Of a DNA stretch of 64,000 bases, positions 29,513-37,449 are shown in pieces (within the stretch, counting starts at the first letter, position 1; the number at the start of each line of letters is the position of its first letter). The stretch covers positions 868,001 through 932,000 of the forward strand of contig NZ_CP061497.1 in assembly GCF_014678725.1 (NCBI RefSeq), given 5' to 3'. The notes below the pieces were generated by a model that was not told the DNA's origin, did no database searches, and worked only from the letters and a program-made list of their open reading frames with translations. The position numbers and the translations under genes are program-made. The DNA is from Thermomonas sp. XSG. Its GTDB lineage: Bacteria > Pseudomonadota > Gammaproteobacteria > Xanthomonadales > Xanthomonadaceae.

Positions 29513-29586
29513 GAGCGCACCGAAGGGGCGCGAACGCTTTCGCGGAATCACGTCAAACGCGTCGCGCCCTCCCAGTGCGCTCCTAC
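29509..29586. repeat. REP-like inverted repeat (GTAGGAGCGC type)
   Basis: GTAGGAGCGCAC at 29509-29520 and its exact complement at 29575-29586 bracket 78 bases. The arms are followed inward by a further imperfect match (GGGGCGCGAACGC against GCGTCGCGCCCT). Elements beginning GTAGGAGCGC are frequent intergenic repeats in Pseudomonas and Xanthomonadaceae. It overlaps the nitroreductase stop on one side and the xni -10 box on the other. Confidence 0.8.
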
Positions 29587-29595
29587 AATTGCTGC
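29584..29595 (+). promoter_or_regulatory. TACAAT -10 box 6 bases before ATG (leaderless-type)
   Basis: TACAAT (29584-29589), then TGCTGC, then the ATG of the exonuclease gene at 29596. No Shine-Dalgarno lies in the remaining sequence. The right arm of the REP-like repeat ends inside the hexamer. Confidence 0.5.
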
Positions 29596-30483
29596 ATGAC
29601 CCAGCCCACGCTCCACCTCGTCGACGCCTCGCTGTACGTGTTCCGCGCCTGGCATTCGATGCCGGACGAGTTCCACGATGCCGACGGCTGGCCGACCAAC
29701 GCAGTGCACGGCTTCGCCCGCTTCCTGCTGGAACTGTTGGAACGCGAGCGCCCCGGCCACGTCGTCGTGGCCTTCGACGAGGCACTGGATTCGTGCTTCC
29801 GCAACGCGCTGTACCCGGCCTACAAGGCCAACCGCGATCCGGCGCCGCCGGAGCTGCGCCGCCAGTTCGCCTGGTGCAAGGCGCTGTGCAAGGCGCTGGG
29901 CCTGGCAACGCTGGCGCATGCCGACTACGAGGCCGACGATCTGATCGGCAGCGCCGTGCACCGCGCGCGCGGCCAGGGCTTCCGCAGCGTCATTGTCTCC
30001 GCCGACAAGGACCTATCGCAGCTGCTGCACGACTTCGACGAGCAATACGACTTCGCCAAGGGCCAGCGCTGGGGCGCGGATGGCGTCAAGGCGCGCCACG
30101 GCGTGCACGCGCACCAGATCGCCGACTACCTCGCGCTGACCGGTGATGCGGTGGACAACATCCCCGGCGTCACTGGCATCGGCCCGAAATCCGCGGCGGT
30201 GCTGCTGGCGCACTTCGAATCGCTGGACGCGCTGCTGGCGCGCATCGACGAGGTGCCGTTCCTGCGCCTGCGCGGCGCCGCCACGCTGGCCACGCGCCTG
30301 CGCGAGCAGCGCGAACACGCCCTGCTGTGGCGCCGGCTGACCACCATCGCGCTGGATGCGCCGCTGCCCGAACACGGCTTTGCGCGCGGCCGTGGTGATG
30401 TCGACGAGCTGGCCGCGCTGGCCGACTGGGTGAAGTTCGGGCCGATGACGCGCAAGCGGCTGGCGGACGCTGCCGGGCTGTAG
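29596..30483 (+). CDS. 5'-3' exonuclease / flap endonuclease (Xni-like)
   Basis: A 295-residue protein of the FEN/5'-nuclease family, like the N-terminal domain of DNA polymerase I or E. coli Xni. It has 'LHLVDASLYVFRAWHSMP' at the start, acidic metal residues in 'VVVAFDEALDSCFRNALYP' and 'ADYEADDLIGS', 'VIVSADKDLSQLL', and the H3TH element 'IPGVTGIGPKSAAVLLAHF' that grips the DNA. It would process flaps or RNA primers. No polymerase domain follows. Confidence 0.92.
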   Translation: MTQPTLHLVDASLYVFRAWHSMPDEFHDADGWPTNAVHGFARFLLELLERERPGHVVVAFDEALDSCFRNALYPAYKANRDPAPPELRRQFAWCKALCKALGLATLAHADYEADDLIGSAVHRARGQGFRSVIVSADKDLSQLLHDFDEQYDFAKGQRWGADGVKARHGVHAHQIADYLALTGDAVDNIPGVTGIGPKSAAVLLAHFESLDALLARIDEVPFLRLRGAATLATRLREQREHALLWRRLTTIALDAPLPEHGFARGRGDVDELAALADWVKFGPMTRKRLADAAGL

Positions 30484-30523
30484 CGCGGCGAGGCGCCCCA
30501 GTTTTTCCGACACGCGCCTGCGC

Positions 30524-30535
30524 TAGCATCGGCGC
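30524..30535 (+). promoter_or_regulatory. TAGCAT -10 box 6 bases before ATG (leaderless-type)
   Basis: TAGCAT (30524-30529), then CGGCGC, then the Nudix ATG at 30536. A T-rich GTTTTTC at about 30501-30507 is at roughly -35 distance. Confidence 0.5.
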
Positions 30536-31078
30536 ATGAGCAACCTCAAACAGACCCTGTACGAAGGCCAGTGGCTGCGGTTGGTGCGGATTGGCCACTG
30601 GGAGTCCTGCGAGCGCACCCATGCGCAGGGCATGGCGGTGATCGTGATCGCGGTGACGCCAGCCGACGAGGTGCTGTTCGTCGAGCAGTTCCGCGTGCCG
30701 CTGGGCGCGCGCACCATCGAGATGCCGGCCGGGCTGGTCGGCGACGACCACGCCGAGGACACCCTGGTGGATGCCGCGCGGCGCGAACTGATCGAAGAAA
30801 CAGGATGGTCGGCGGGCCGCGTGGAGGTGCTGCTGACCGGCCCCACCAGTTCCGGCATGAGCAACGAGCGCATCGCTTTCGTGCGTGCCCGCGAGTTGGT
30901 GCGGGTCGGCGAAGGCGGCGGCGTGGACGACGAGAACATCATCGTCCATGCGGTGCCGCGGGCGCAGGCGCCGGCCTGGCTGATGCGCAAGCGCGCAGAA
31001 GGCTTCGAGCTGGACCTCAAGCTGTGGGCCGGGCTGTGGATGATCGACCACAACCCGGACGGCAGCCCGGCGGACTGA
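30536..31078 (+). CDS. Nudix hydrolase (ADP-ribose pyrophosphatase-like)
   Basis: A 180-residue Nudix enzyme. The Nudix box runs from 'GLVGDDHAEDTLVDAARREL' into 'IEETGW' (GX5EX7REUXEEXGU fits), and 'QFRVPLGARTIEMPAGLVG' precedes it, which is characteristic of the NudE/NudF ADP-sugar group. It likely hydrolyses ADP-ribose or similar nucleoside diphosphates to control their level. It stands between xni and the convergent pip gene. Confidence 0.92.
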   Translation: MSNLKQTLYEGQWLRLVRIGHWESCERTHAQGMAVIVIAVTPADEVLFVEQFRVPLGARTIEMPAGLVGDDHAEDTLVDAARRELIEETGWSAGRVEVLLTGPTSSGMSNERIAFVRARELVRVGEGGGVDDENIIVHAVPRAQAPAWLMRKRAEGFELDLKLWAGLWMIDHNPDGSPAD

Positions 31079-31082
31079 AGGC

Positions 31083-32030
31083 TCAGCCGCCAGCGAACCG
31101 ATCGGTTGCTTCCACGAGGGCCGCGGCGTTCTCCGCCTCGAACGCGGAGTGGCCGGAGCCCGGGCTGACGATGAGCTCGGCCATCGGCCAGACCTTGTGG
31201 AGGTCGAACGCGCTCTGGATCGGGCAGACCACGTCGTAGCGGCCGTGCACGATCACACCGGGGATGTCTTTGATCCGGTGCGCGTCGCGCAACAGCTGAC
31301 CCTCTTCCTCGAAGAAGCCGCCATTGACGAAGTAGTGGTTCTCGATCCGCGCGAACGCCAGCGCGAATTCGGCGTCGCCGTGGGTATCCGCGTAGTCGGC
31401 CGGGATCTGCAGGTAGCTGGTGCCGCCCTCCCAGATCGCCCACGCTCGCGCCGCCGACAGCCGCACCTGCACATCGTCGGAAGTGAGTCGACGGTGGAAG
31501 GCCGAGATCAGGTCATGGCGCTCGACCGGCGGGATGGCGTCGATGTAGTGCTGCCATGCGTCCGGGAACAGCCGCGAGGCGCCCTCCTGGTAGAACCACT
31601 CCAGCTCCCAGCGGCGCAGCAGGAAAATGCCGCGCAGGACCAGCTCACTCACCCGCTGCGGGTGGGTTTCGGCGTAGGCCAGCGCCAGGGTCGAGCCCCA
31701 GCTGCCGCCGAACACCTGCCAACGCTCGATGCCCAGGTGCTCGCGCAGCCTCTCGATGTCGGCCACGAGGTCCCAGGTGGTGTTGTCGACCAGATCGGCG
31801 TGCGGCGTGCTGCGGCCGGCGCCGCGCTGGTCGAACAGCACGATGCGGTACTTCGCCGGGTCATGGAAGCGACGCATCTTGTCGCTGCAGCCCGCGCCCG
31901 GCCCGCCATGCAGCAGGACCACCGGCTTGCCCTCGGGATTGCCGCACTGCTCCCAGTACAGGGTGTGGCGGCCATCGACCTGCAGGGTGCCGGTCTGGTA
32001 GGGGGCGATCTCGGGATACAGCGTGCGCAT
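31083..32030 (-). CDS. pip: prolyl iminopeptidase
   Basis: Pip removes N-terminal proline from peptides. The 315-residue alpha/beta hydrolase has the oxyanion motif 'VVLLHGGPGAGCSDKMRRFH', 'VLFDQRGAGRSTPH', the nucleophile Ser in 'GGSWGSTLALAYAETHP', Asp in 'VIVHGRYDVVCPI' and His in 'SPGSGHSAFE'. It is S33-type and well known in Xanthomonas. A TACAAT about 35 bases upstream of the ATG may be its -10 box. Confidence 0.96.
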   Translation of the reverse strand: MRTLYPEIAPYQTGTLQVDGRHTLYWEQCGNPEGKPVVLLHGGPGAGCSDKMRRFHDPAKYRIVLFDQRGAGRSTPHADLVDNTTWDLVADIERLREHLGIERWQVFGGSWGSTLALAYAETHPQRVSELVLRGIFLLRRWELEWFYQEGASRLFPDAWQHYIDAIPPVERHDLISAFHRRLTSDDVQVRLSAARAWAIWEGGTSYLQIPADYADTHGDAEFALAFARIENHYFVNGGFFEEEGQLLRDAHRIKDIPGVIVHGRYDVVCPIQSAFDLHKVWPMAELIVSPGSGHSAFEAENAAALVEATDRFAGG

Positions 32031-32092
32031 GGCGGAATCCGTGCGATGTGGGGGAAGCGCATTGTAGTGCCGCGGCTTCGCCACGGCTCTGT

Positions 32093-32926
32093 TCAGGGAC
32101 GGCGCCCCAGGGTGATGCGGTCGCGGTGCTCGAGGTCGCGCTCGGTGCCGACGTCGACAAGTCCCGCCTCGACCAGCAGCGCGCGCACCGCGTCGCCCTG
32201 CTCCCAGCCGTGCTCCAGCAGCAGCCAGCCGCCGGGGCGCAGGCAGGCGGGGGCGTCGCGGACGATGGTGCGGATGGCGTCCAGTCCGTCCGGCCCGCAG
32301 GACAGCGCCATCGGCGGCTCGAAGCGCAGGTCGCCCTGCACCAGGTGCGGGTCGCCATCGGCGATGTAGGGCGGGTTGCTGGCGATCAGGTCGAAGCATT
32401 CGCCCGCCAGCGGCGCCAGCCAGCTGCCCAGGCGGAATGCCACGTTGCCGATGCCGTTGCGCACCGCGTTGCCGCGGGCCACCTCCAGCGCCTCGGGGCT
32501 GGCATCGGTGGCCACCACCTGCGCCCGCGGCCGCTCCTTGGCAAGGGCCAGTGCGATCGCGCCGCTGCCGGTGCCAAGATCGGCCACCCGCACGGGCGTA
32601 ACGGCGGGCAGCCGCGCCAGCGCCAGTTCCACCAACAGTTCGGTTTCCGGGCGCGGCACCAGCGTGGCCGGGGTGACCGTGAGTTCCAGCGTCCAGAATC
32701 CGCGCGAGCCGGTCAGATAGGCCACCGGCTCGCCCGCGGCCCGACGGGCCAGCAGGCCGTTGAACCGCATGGCTTCCGCCTCGCCCAAGGCATCGTCTGC
32801 GTGCGCGAACAGCCAGCTGCGCGGCTTGCCCAGCGCATGCGCCAACAGCAGCGCGGCATCGGCGGGATCGATCAGGTCGCGGGCGCGGGCCAGCAGGCGC
32901 GCGGCGGTAGGAACATCGACAGTCAT
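32093..32926 (-). CDS. prmC: peptide chain release factor N5-glutamine methyltransferase
   Basis: PrmC (HemK) methylates the glutamine of the GGQ motif of RF1 and RF2. The 277-residue product has an N-terminal helical domain and a SAM-methyltransferase domain with '[20 protein letters not shown]' and the catalytic '[14 protein letters not shown]' (NPPY). In many bacteria prmC follows prfA. Here it is 19 kb away. It is transcribed divergently from ahpC. Confidence 0.96.
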   Translation of the reverse strand: MTVDVPTAARLLARARDLIDPADAALLLAHALGKPRSWLFAHADDALGEAEAMRFNGLLARRAAGEPVAYLTGSRGFWTLELTVTPATLVPRPETELLVELALARLPAVTPVRVADLGTGSGAIALALAKERPRAQVVATDASPEALEVARGNAVRNGIGNVAFRLGSWLAPLAGECFDLIASNPPYIADGDPHLVQGDLRFEPPMALSCGPDGLDAIRTIVRDAPACLRPGGWLLLEHGWEQGDAVRALLVEAGLVDVGTERDLEHRDRITLGRRP

Positions 32927-32938
32927 CGCCAGATGGTA
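32927..32938 (-). promoter_or_regulatory. TACCAT -10 box 6 bases before ATG (leaderless-type)
   Basis: On the minus strand TACCAT (complement of 32933-32938), then CTGGCG, then the prmC ATG. It has the same geometry as at other genes in this window. No Shine-Dalgarno is present. Confidence 0.45.
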
Positions 32939-33000
32939 GCCAGCGCACGCGTTGACGCCAAAGAAAGGTGCCGCCGCGCAGCATGGAAGGGCCAAAAATG

Positions 33001-33037
33001 ATAGTCTTAATCTATCAATTGAATGGTAATAATCAAT
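33001..33037 (+). promoter_or_regulatory. OxyR binding site of ahpC
   Basis: ATAG-N7-CTAT-N7-ATGG-N7-CAAT fits the four-part OxyR consensus (ATAG-N7-CTAT repeated with N7 between): perfect in the first half (33001-33015) and two mismatches in the second (33023-33037). It lies in a conspicuously AT-rich island. A TATGCT at 33061-33066 would be the -10 box, placing OxyR next to or over the -35 region, as expected for activation. oxyR itself is 2.8 kb downstream. Confidence 0.85.
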
Positions 33038-33112
33038 TTCCAATATTGATTGCCGACACCTATGCTGGCTTCCGTTCCAGAACACTCCACCCCAACCCTC
33101 CGAGGAGCATCC

Positions 33113-33676
33113 ATGTCCCTGATCAATACCCAGGTCCAGCCGTTCAAGGCCAACGCGTTCAAGAACGGCCAGTTCATCGAAGTGACCGAGAAGGATCTGC
33201 AGGGCAAGTGGTCGGTCCTGATCTTCATGCCGGCCGCTTTCACCTTCAACTGCCCGACCGAGATCGAAGACGCCGCCGAGCACTACGACGAGTTCCAGAA
33301 GGCCGGCGCCGAGGTCTACATCGTCACCACCGACACCCACTTCAGCCACAAGGTCTGGCACGAAACCTCGCCGGCCGTCGGCAAGGCCAAGTTCCCGCTG
33401 GTGGGCGACCCCACCCACGCGCTGACCAACGCCTTCGGCGTGCACATCCCGGAAGAGGGCCTGGCCCTGCGCGGCACCTTCGTGATCGACCCGAGCGGCA
33501 CCATCAAGACGATGGAAATCCACGACAACGCCATCGCCCGCGACGTCAGCGAAACCGTGCGCAAGCTCAAGGCCGCCCAGTTCGTCGCCAGCCATCCGAA
33601 CGAGGTCTGCCCGGCCAAGTGGAAGGAAGGCGCCAAGACCATCACCCCGTCGCTGGACCTGGTCGGCAAGATCTGA
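33113..33676 (+). CDS. ahpC: alkyl hydroperoxide reductase subunit C
   Basis: AhpC is the peroxiredoxin that reduces H2O2 and organic peroxides with electrons from AhpF. The 187-residue product has the peroxidatic Cys47 with Thr44 in '[15 protein letters not shown]' and the resolving Cys166 in 'NEVCPAKW', the typical 2-Cys pattern. I used the ATG at 33113 ([11 protein letters not shown]), with GAGGAGC upstream. The gene is preceded by an OxyR site and followed by a terminator that probably makes ahpC more abundant than ahpF. Confidence 0.98.
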   Translation: MSLINTQVQPFKANAFKNGQFIEVTEKDLQGKWSVLIFMPAAFTFNCPTEIEDAAEHYDEFQKAGAEVYIVTTDTHFSHKVWHETSPAVGKAKFPLVGDPTHALTNAFGVHIPEEGLALRGTFVIDPSGTIKTMEIHDNAIARDVSETVRKLKAAQFVASHPNEVCPAKWKEGAKTITPSLDLVGKI

Positions 33677-33709
33677 CCCCGGCACACGCGCCCTCTTCCG
33701 CAAGGGAGA

Positions 33710-33752
33710 GGGTTGCGCGAAACCGATGCCACTCGCCGGTTTCGCGCAACCC
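33710..33752 (+). terminator. terminator/attenuator between ahpC and ahpF
   Basis: A perfect 15-bp inverted repeat (33710-33724/33738-33752) with a 13-base loop is followed by TTTCTTCTTC. It probably ends most ahpC transcripts, with partial read-through into ahpF. Confidence 0.8.
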
Positions 33753-33835
33753 TTTCTTCTTCACCGATCCGCGCCCGCAACCCCGCGCGCGTCGGCAACG
33801 CCTACCCGAATCCCGAACCCCCGCAGGAGACAGCC

Positions 33836-35416
33836 ATGTTGGATGCCGCCCTCAAGACCCAGCTCGCCGCCTATCTGGAAAAGCTGCAGCAGCCGATCGA
33901 ACTGGTCGCCTCGCTGGACGATTCCGAGGCTGCGCGCGAACTCGATGAACTGCTGGGCGAGATCGCCGCGCTGTCGCCGAAGATCACCCGCGCCAGCGGC
34001 GACGACGCCCGCAAGCCCTCGTTCCTGATCCGCCGCACCGGCAGCGACGTGCAGGTCGGCTTCGCCGCGATCCCGCTCGGCCACGAATTCACTTCGCTGG
34101 TGCTGGCGCTGCTGCAGGTGGGCGGCCACCCGGTGAAGATCGACGACGCGCTGGCGCAGCAAGTGCGCGAGCTGCCGGGCGACTACGCCTTCGAGACCTA
34201 CATGTCGCTGCTCTGCCAGAGTTGCCCGGACACGGTGCAGGCGCTGAACGCGATGAGCGTGCTCAACCCGCGGATCAAGCACGTGGCCATCGACGGCGCG
34301 CTGTTCCAGGCCGAAGTCGAGGCCAAGCAGATCCTGTCGGTGCCCACGATCTACATGAACGGCGAGGAGTTCGACGCCGGCCGCATGAGCATCGAGCAGG
34401 TGCTGGCCAAGCTCGACACCGGCGCCGCGGCGCGCGCGGCCGAGGCATTGAAGGAGCGGGAACCCTATGAAGTGCTGATCGTCGGCGGCGGCCCGGCAGG
34501 CGCGGCGGCGGCGATCTACGCCGCGCGCAAGGGCATCCGCACCGGGCTGGTGGCGGAGCGCTTCGGTGGCCAGGTGCTGGACACCATGTCGATCGAGAAT
34601 TTCCCGTCGGTGGAATACACCGAAGGCCCGAAGCTGGCGGCCTCGCTGGAGGCACACGTGCGCAGCTACGGCGTCGACGTGATCACCGCGCAGCGTGCCA
34701 AGGCGCTGCATCCGGCCAGTGCGACAGGCGAACTGGCCGGCGTCGAGCTGGAGAGCGGCGCCACCCTGCGCTCCCGCACCGTCATCCTCGCCCCCGGCGC
34801 GCGCTGGCGGCAGACCGGCGTGCCCGGCGAAGCCGACTACCGCACCAAGGGCGTGACCTATTGCCCGCACTGCGACGGCCCGCTGTTCAAGGGCAAGAAG
34901 GTGGCGGTGATCGGCGGCGGCAACTCCGGCATCGAGGCCGCGATCGATCTGGCCGGCGTGGTCGAGCACGTCACCGTGCTGGAGTTCGACAGCAAGCTGC
35001 GCGCCGATGACGTGCTGCAGCGCAAGCTGCACAGCCTGCCGAACACCGCCGTGCACCTGAACGCGCAGACCACCGAGATGGTCGGCGACGGCGGCAAGCT
35101 GACCGGCCTGCGCTTCACCGACCGCACCAGCGGCCAGGTGAACGACCTGGACCTGGCCGGCGTGTTCGTGCAGATCGGCCTGCTGCCCAATACCGAATGG
35201 CTGAAGGGCGCGGTGGCGCTGTCACCGCGAGGCGAGATCGTGGTCGACGACCGCGGCCAGACCAACGTGCCGGGCGTCTTCGCCGCCGGCGACGCCACCA
35301 CCGAGGCGTACAAGCAGATCGTCATCGCGATGGGCTCGGGTTCCACCGCCGCGCTGTCCGCGTTCGACTTCCTGATCCGCCACTCGGCCCCGGCAGCCGA
35401 GGCCAAAGCGGCCTGA
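33836..35416 (+). CDS. ahpF: alkyl hydroperoxide reductase subunit F
   Basis: AhpF is the NADH:disulfide flavoprotein that recharges AhpC. The 526-residue protein has the N-terminal double thioredoxin-like domain with Cys127/Cys130 ('[10 protein letters not shown]'), the FAD loop '[20 protein letters not shown]', the thioredoxin-reductase-type centre Cys343/Cys346 ('TYCPHCDGP'), the NADH loop '[14 protein letters not shown]' and '[20 protein letters not shown]'. GGAGA precedes the ATG at 33836. Confidence 0.98.
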   Translation: MLDAALKTQLAAYLEKLQQPIELVASLDDSEAARELDELLGEIAALSPKITRASGDDARKPSFLIRRTGSDVQVGFAAIPLGHEFTSLVLALLQVGGHPVKIDDALAQQVRELPGDYAFETYMSLLCQSCPDTVQALNAMSVLNPRIKHVAIDGALFQAEVEAKQILSVPTIYMNGEEFDAGRMSIEQVLAKLDTGAAARAAEALKEREPYEVLIVGGGPAGAAAAIYAARKGIRTGLVAERFGGQVLDTMSIENFPSVEYTEGPKLAASLEAHVRSYGVDVITAQRAKALHPASATGELAGVELESGATLRSRTVILAPGARWRQTGVPGEADYRTKGVTYCPHCDGPLFKGKKVAVIGGGNSGIEAAIDLAGVVEHVTVLEFDSKLRADDVLQRKLHSLPNTAVHLNAQTTEMVGDGGKLTGLRFTDRTSGQVNDLDLAGVFVQIGLLPNTEWLKGAVALSPRGEIVVDDRGQTNVPGVFAAGDATTEAYKQIVIAMGSGSTAALSAFDFLIRHSAPAAEAKAA

Positions 35417-35419
35417 ACG

Positions 35420-35839
35420 ATGGCCGCCCGCCCGTTCGACGTGCAGCGCCTCGACCACGTGGTGCTGCGCGTGCGCGACCTGGATCGCAGCGAAGCTTTC
35501 TATCGCGCGCTGCTGGGCTGCGAGGTGGCGCGCCGCCGCGACGACCTCGGCCTGCGCCACCTGCGCGCCGGCGCATCGATGATCGACCTGGTCGCGGTGG
35601 ACGGGAAACTGGGCCGGCGCGGCGGCGCGGCGGCGGGCACGGAGGGCCGCAACCTCGACCATCTGTGCCTGCGCGTCGAACCGTTTGACGAGGCCGCCAT
35701 CGTCGCCCATCTTGGCCGGCATGGCGTTGCGCCGCAGGGACCCGCGGCGACCAACTTCGGCGCGGAAGGCGATGGCCTTTCGCTCTATTTCGACGATCCC
35801 GACGGCAACACCGTCGAACTCAAGGGCCCCTCCGCTTGA
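35420..35839 (+). CDS. VOC-family (glyoxalase/dioxygenase fold) protein
   Basis: A 139-residue vicinal-oxygen-chelate protein: 'LDHVVLRVRDLDRSEAFYRA' begins the first beta-alpha-beta module and 'NLDHLCLRVEPFDEAAIVAH' the second, ending in 'LYFDDPDGNTVELKGP' with the usual metal Glu. The His and Glu positions suggest a metal-dependent enzyme such as a lyase or dioxygenase, but the substrate is unknown. It starts 4 bases after ahpF and overlaps oxyR, so it lies inside the peroxide-response operon. Confidence 0.88.
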   Translation: MAARPFDVQRLDHVVLRVRDLDRSEAFYRALLGCEVARRRDDLGLRHLRAGASMIDLVAVDGKLGRRGGAAAGTEGRNLDHLCLRVEPFDEAAIVAHLGRHGVAPQGPAATNFGAEGDGLSLYFDDPDGNTVELKGPSA

Positions 35840-36741
35840 ACCTGCGCGATCTCCGTTACCTCGTCGCCCTGGCCGACCTGCGCCATTTCGGCCGCGCCGC
35901 GGATGCCTGCTTCGTCAGCCAGCCCACCCTGTCCACCCAGATCCGCAAGCTGGAAGAAGAGCTGGGCGTGGTGCTGATCGAACGCGCCCCGCGCAAGGTC
36001 ATGCTGACCGCGGCCGGCCAGGACGCCGTGCAGCGCGCGCGCCGGATCGTTGCGGAAGTGGACGAACTGAAGGAATCCGCCCGGCGCAGCCGCGACCCTG
36101 CCTCGGGCGCGCTGCGACTGGGCGTGTTCCCCACCCTTGGCCCCTACCTGCTGCCGCACGTGGTGCCGCAGCTGCGCGAGCGCTTCCCGCAGCTGGAGCT
36201 GCTGCTGACCGAGGAGAAGAGCGACGTGCTGCTGGCGCGCCTGCGCGAAGGCAAGCTGGACGCCGCCCTGCTCGCACTGCCGGTCCACGACGAGCAGCTG
36301 CATGCGCAGTTCCTGTTCGAGGAGCCATTTCTGCTGGCCACTCCGCAGCAGCACCCGCTGGCGCAGGCCAAGGGGCTGCGCGTCGATGCGCTGGGCGACG
36401 AAACCCTGCTGCTGCTGGAAGACGGCCACTGCCTGCGCGACCAGGCGCTGGACGTGTGCCGGCTGTCCGGCGCGCAGGAGAAGACCGGCTTCCGCGCCAC
36501 CAGCCTGGAAACGCTGCGGCAGATGGTGGCCGCGGGCGTGGGCGTGACCCTGCTGCCGGCGCTGTCGGTGCACGACCCGATCGTGCAGCCGGCCGGCATC
36601 CGCCTGGTGCGCTTCGCCGACCCGGCGCCCAGCCGCCAGATCGCGCTGGTCTGGCGCAAGTCCTCGGCGCTGGACGGCTTCCTGCAGCAGCTTGCGGAGG
36701 TGATCGGCACGCAGGCGCGGGCACAATTGGCGCAGGGCTGA
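35836..36741 (+). CDS. oxyR: hydrogen peroxide-sensing regulator OxyR
   Basis: OxyR is a LysR-type activator switched on by a disulfide. The 301-residue product has the N-terminal winged helix ('DLRYLVALADLRHFGRAADA') and the sensing cysteines Cys199 ('EDGHCLRDQAL') and Cys208, the same numbering as E. coli OxyR. It starts with TTG, giving a TTGA overlap with the VOC stop. The coupling to ahpC-ahpF places the sensor in the regulon it controls, as known in Xanthomonas. Confidence 0.96.
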   Translation: MNLRDLRYLVALADLRHFGRAADACFVSQPTLSTQIRKLEEELGVVLIERAPRKVMLTAAGQDAVQRARRIVAEVDELKESARRSRDPASGALRLGVFPTLGPYLLPHVVPQLRERFPQLELLLTEEKSDVLLARLREGKLDAALLALPVHDEQLHAQFLFEEPFLLATPQQHPLAQAKGLRVDALGDETLLLLEDGHCLRDQALDVCRLSGAQEKTGFRATSLETLRQMVAAGVGVTLLPALSVHDPIVQPAGIRLVRFADPAPSRQIALVWRKSSALDGFLQQLAEVIGTQARAQLAQG

Positions 36742-36766
36742 AGGCGGCGCACAGGGGACAAGGTCG

Positions 36767-37432
36767 ATGCGGATACGCGGCGGAGTGCTCGCGGCGGTCG
36801 TCGCCTGCCTGTTGGCTGGCTGGTGGCTGGCGCATCCGGCGTCCACCCTGCCGCCTCCCGACCCGGCCACGATCCCCGCATGCCCCCTGCCGCCGCGCGT
36901 CGCGCGCGGGGAGCCGCCGCTGCAGTCGGACACCCCACGCAGCCTCGCCCTGCCCGCGATCGGCGACGGCACGCTTTCGCCGCTGGCCGGCTTCAGCGTA
37001 GAGGCGCGGGTGCTGGGCCGCGAGGACTACCACATGGGCCGCGAGGCCACGTTTTCCCCCACCGACCTCGCGCTGGGCTGGGGCCGCATGGCCGACGAGG
37101 CCGTGCTGGCGCAGCTGGACATCAGCCAGGGCGGCCGCTGGTACCGCTACCGCTGGCGGGACCAGCCACCGATCCCGACGGACGAGATCATCCGCAGCAG
37201 CGCCAACATGCATGTCGTGCCCGCCGATGAAGCCGTGGCCGGCGCGTTGGGCAGGATCAAGGTGGGCCAGCACGTGCGCATCGACGGCTGGCTGGTCCGG
37301 ATCGACGCCGCCGACGGCCGCTGGCACTGGCGCAGCTCGCTCAGCCGCGAAGACAGCGGCGACGGCGCCTGCGAACTGGTCTATGCCTGCGCGATCACCG
37401 TCCTTCGGCCGGAGCGTGAAGCCGCGCAGTGA
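36767..37432 (+). CDS. hypothetical membrane-anchored protein
   Basis: A 221-residue protein with one N-terminal membrane helix (about residues 6-22) and a soluble, probably periplasmic domain. The domain has many Trp and Arg and the stretches 'GREDYHMGREATFSPTDLAL' and 'HVRIDGWLVRIDAADGRWHW'. It has no family that I recognise with confidence. GGGGACAAGG precedes the ATG. It lies between oxyR and capA and may belong with the next two envelope-type genes. Confidence 0.7.
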   Translation: MRIRGGVLAAVVACLLAGWWLAHPASTLPPPDPATIPACPLPPRVARGEPPLQSDTPRSLALPAIGDGTLSPLAGFSVEARVLGREDYHMGREATFSPTDLALGWGRMADEAVLAQLDISQGGRWYRYRWRDQPPIPTDEIIRSSANMHVVPADEAVAGALGRIKVGQHVRIDGWLVRIDAADGRWHWRSSLSREDSGDGACELVYACAITVLRPEREAAQ

Positions 37433-37437
37433 TCAGG

Positions 37438-37449
37438 CATGATCGGCGT
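37438..37449 (+). promoter_or_regulatory. CATGAT box 6 bases before ATG (leaderless-type)
   Basis: CATGAT (37438-37443), then CGGCGT, then the capA ATG at 37450. The ATG inside the hexamer opens a four-codon frame only, so it is not a start. Confidence 0.4.

Noticed and set aside
31083-32984. Apparent 633-residue fusion of prmC and pip
   Set aside because: The upstream half is an out-of-frame reading of prmC. The genuine pip start is the ATG at 32030, and prmC lies in another frame with its own NPPY motif.
36742-37449. Horizontal transfer of the oxyR-downstream unknown genes
   Set aside because: GC content and codon use look the same as the neighbours, and there are no repeats, tRNA ends or mobility genes at the borders.
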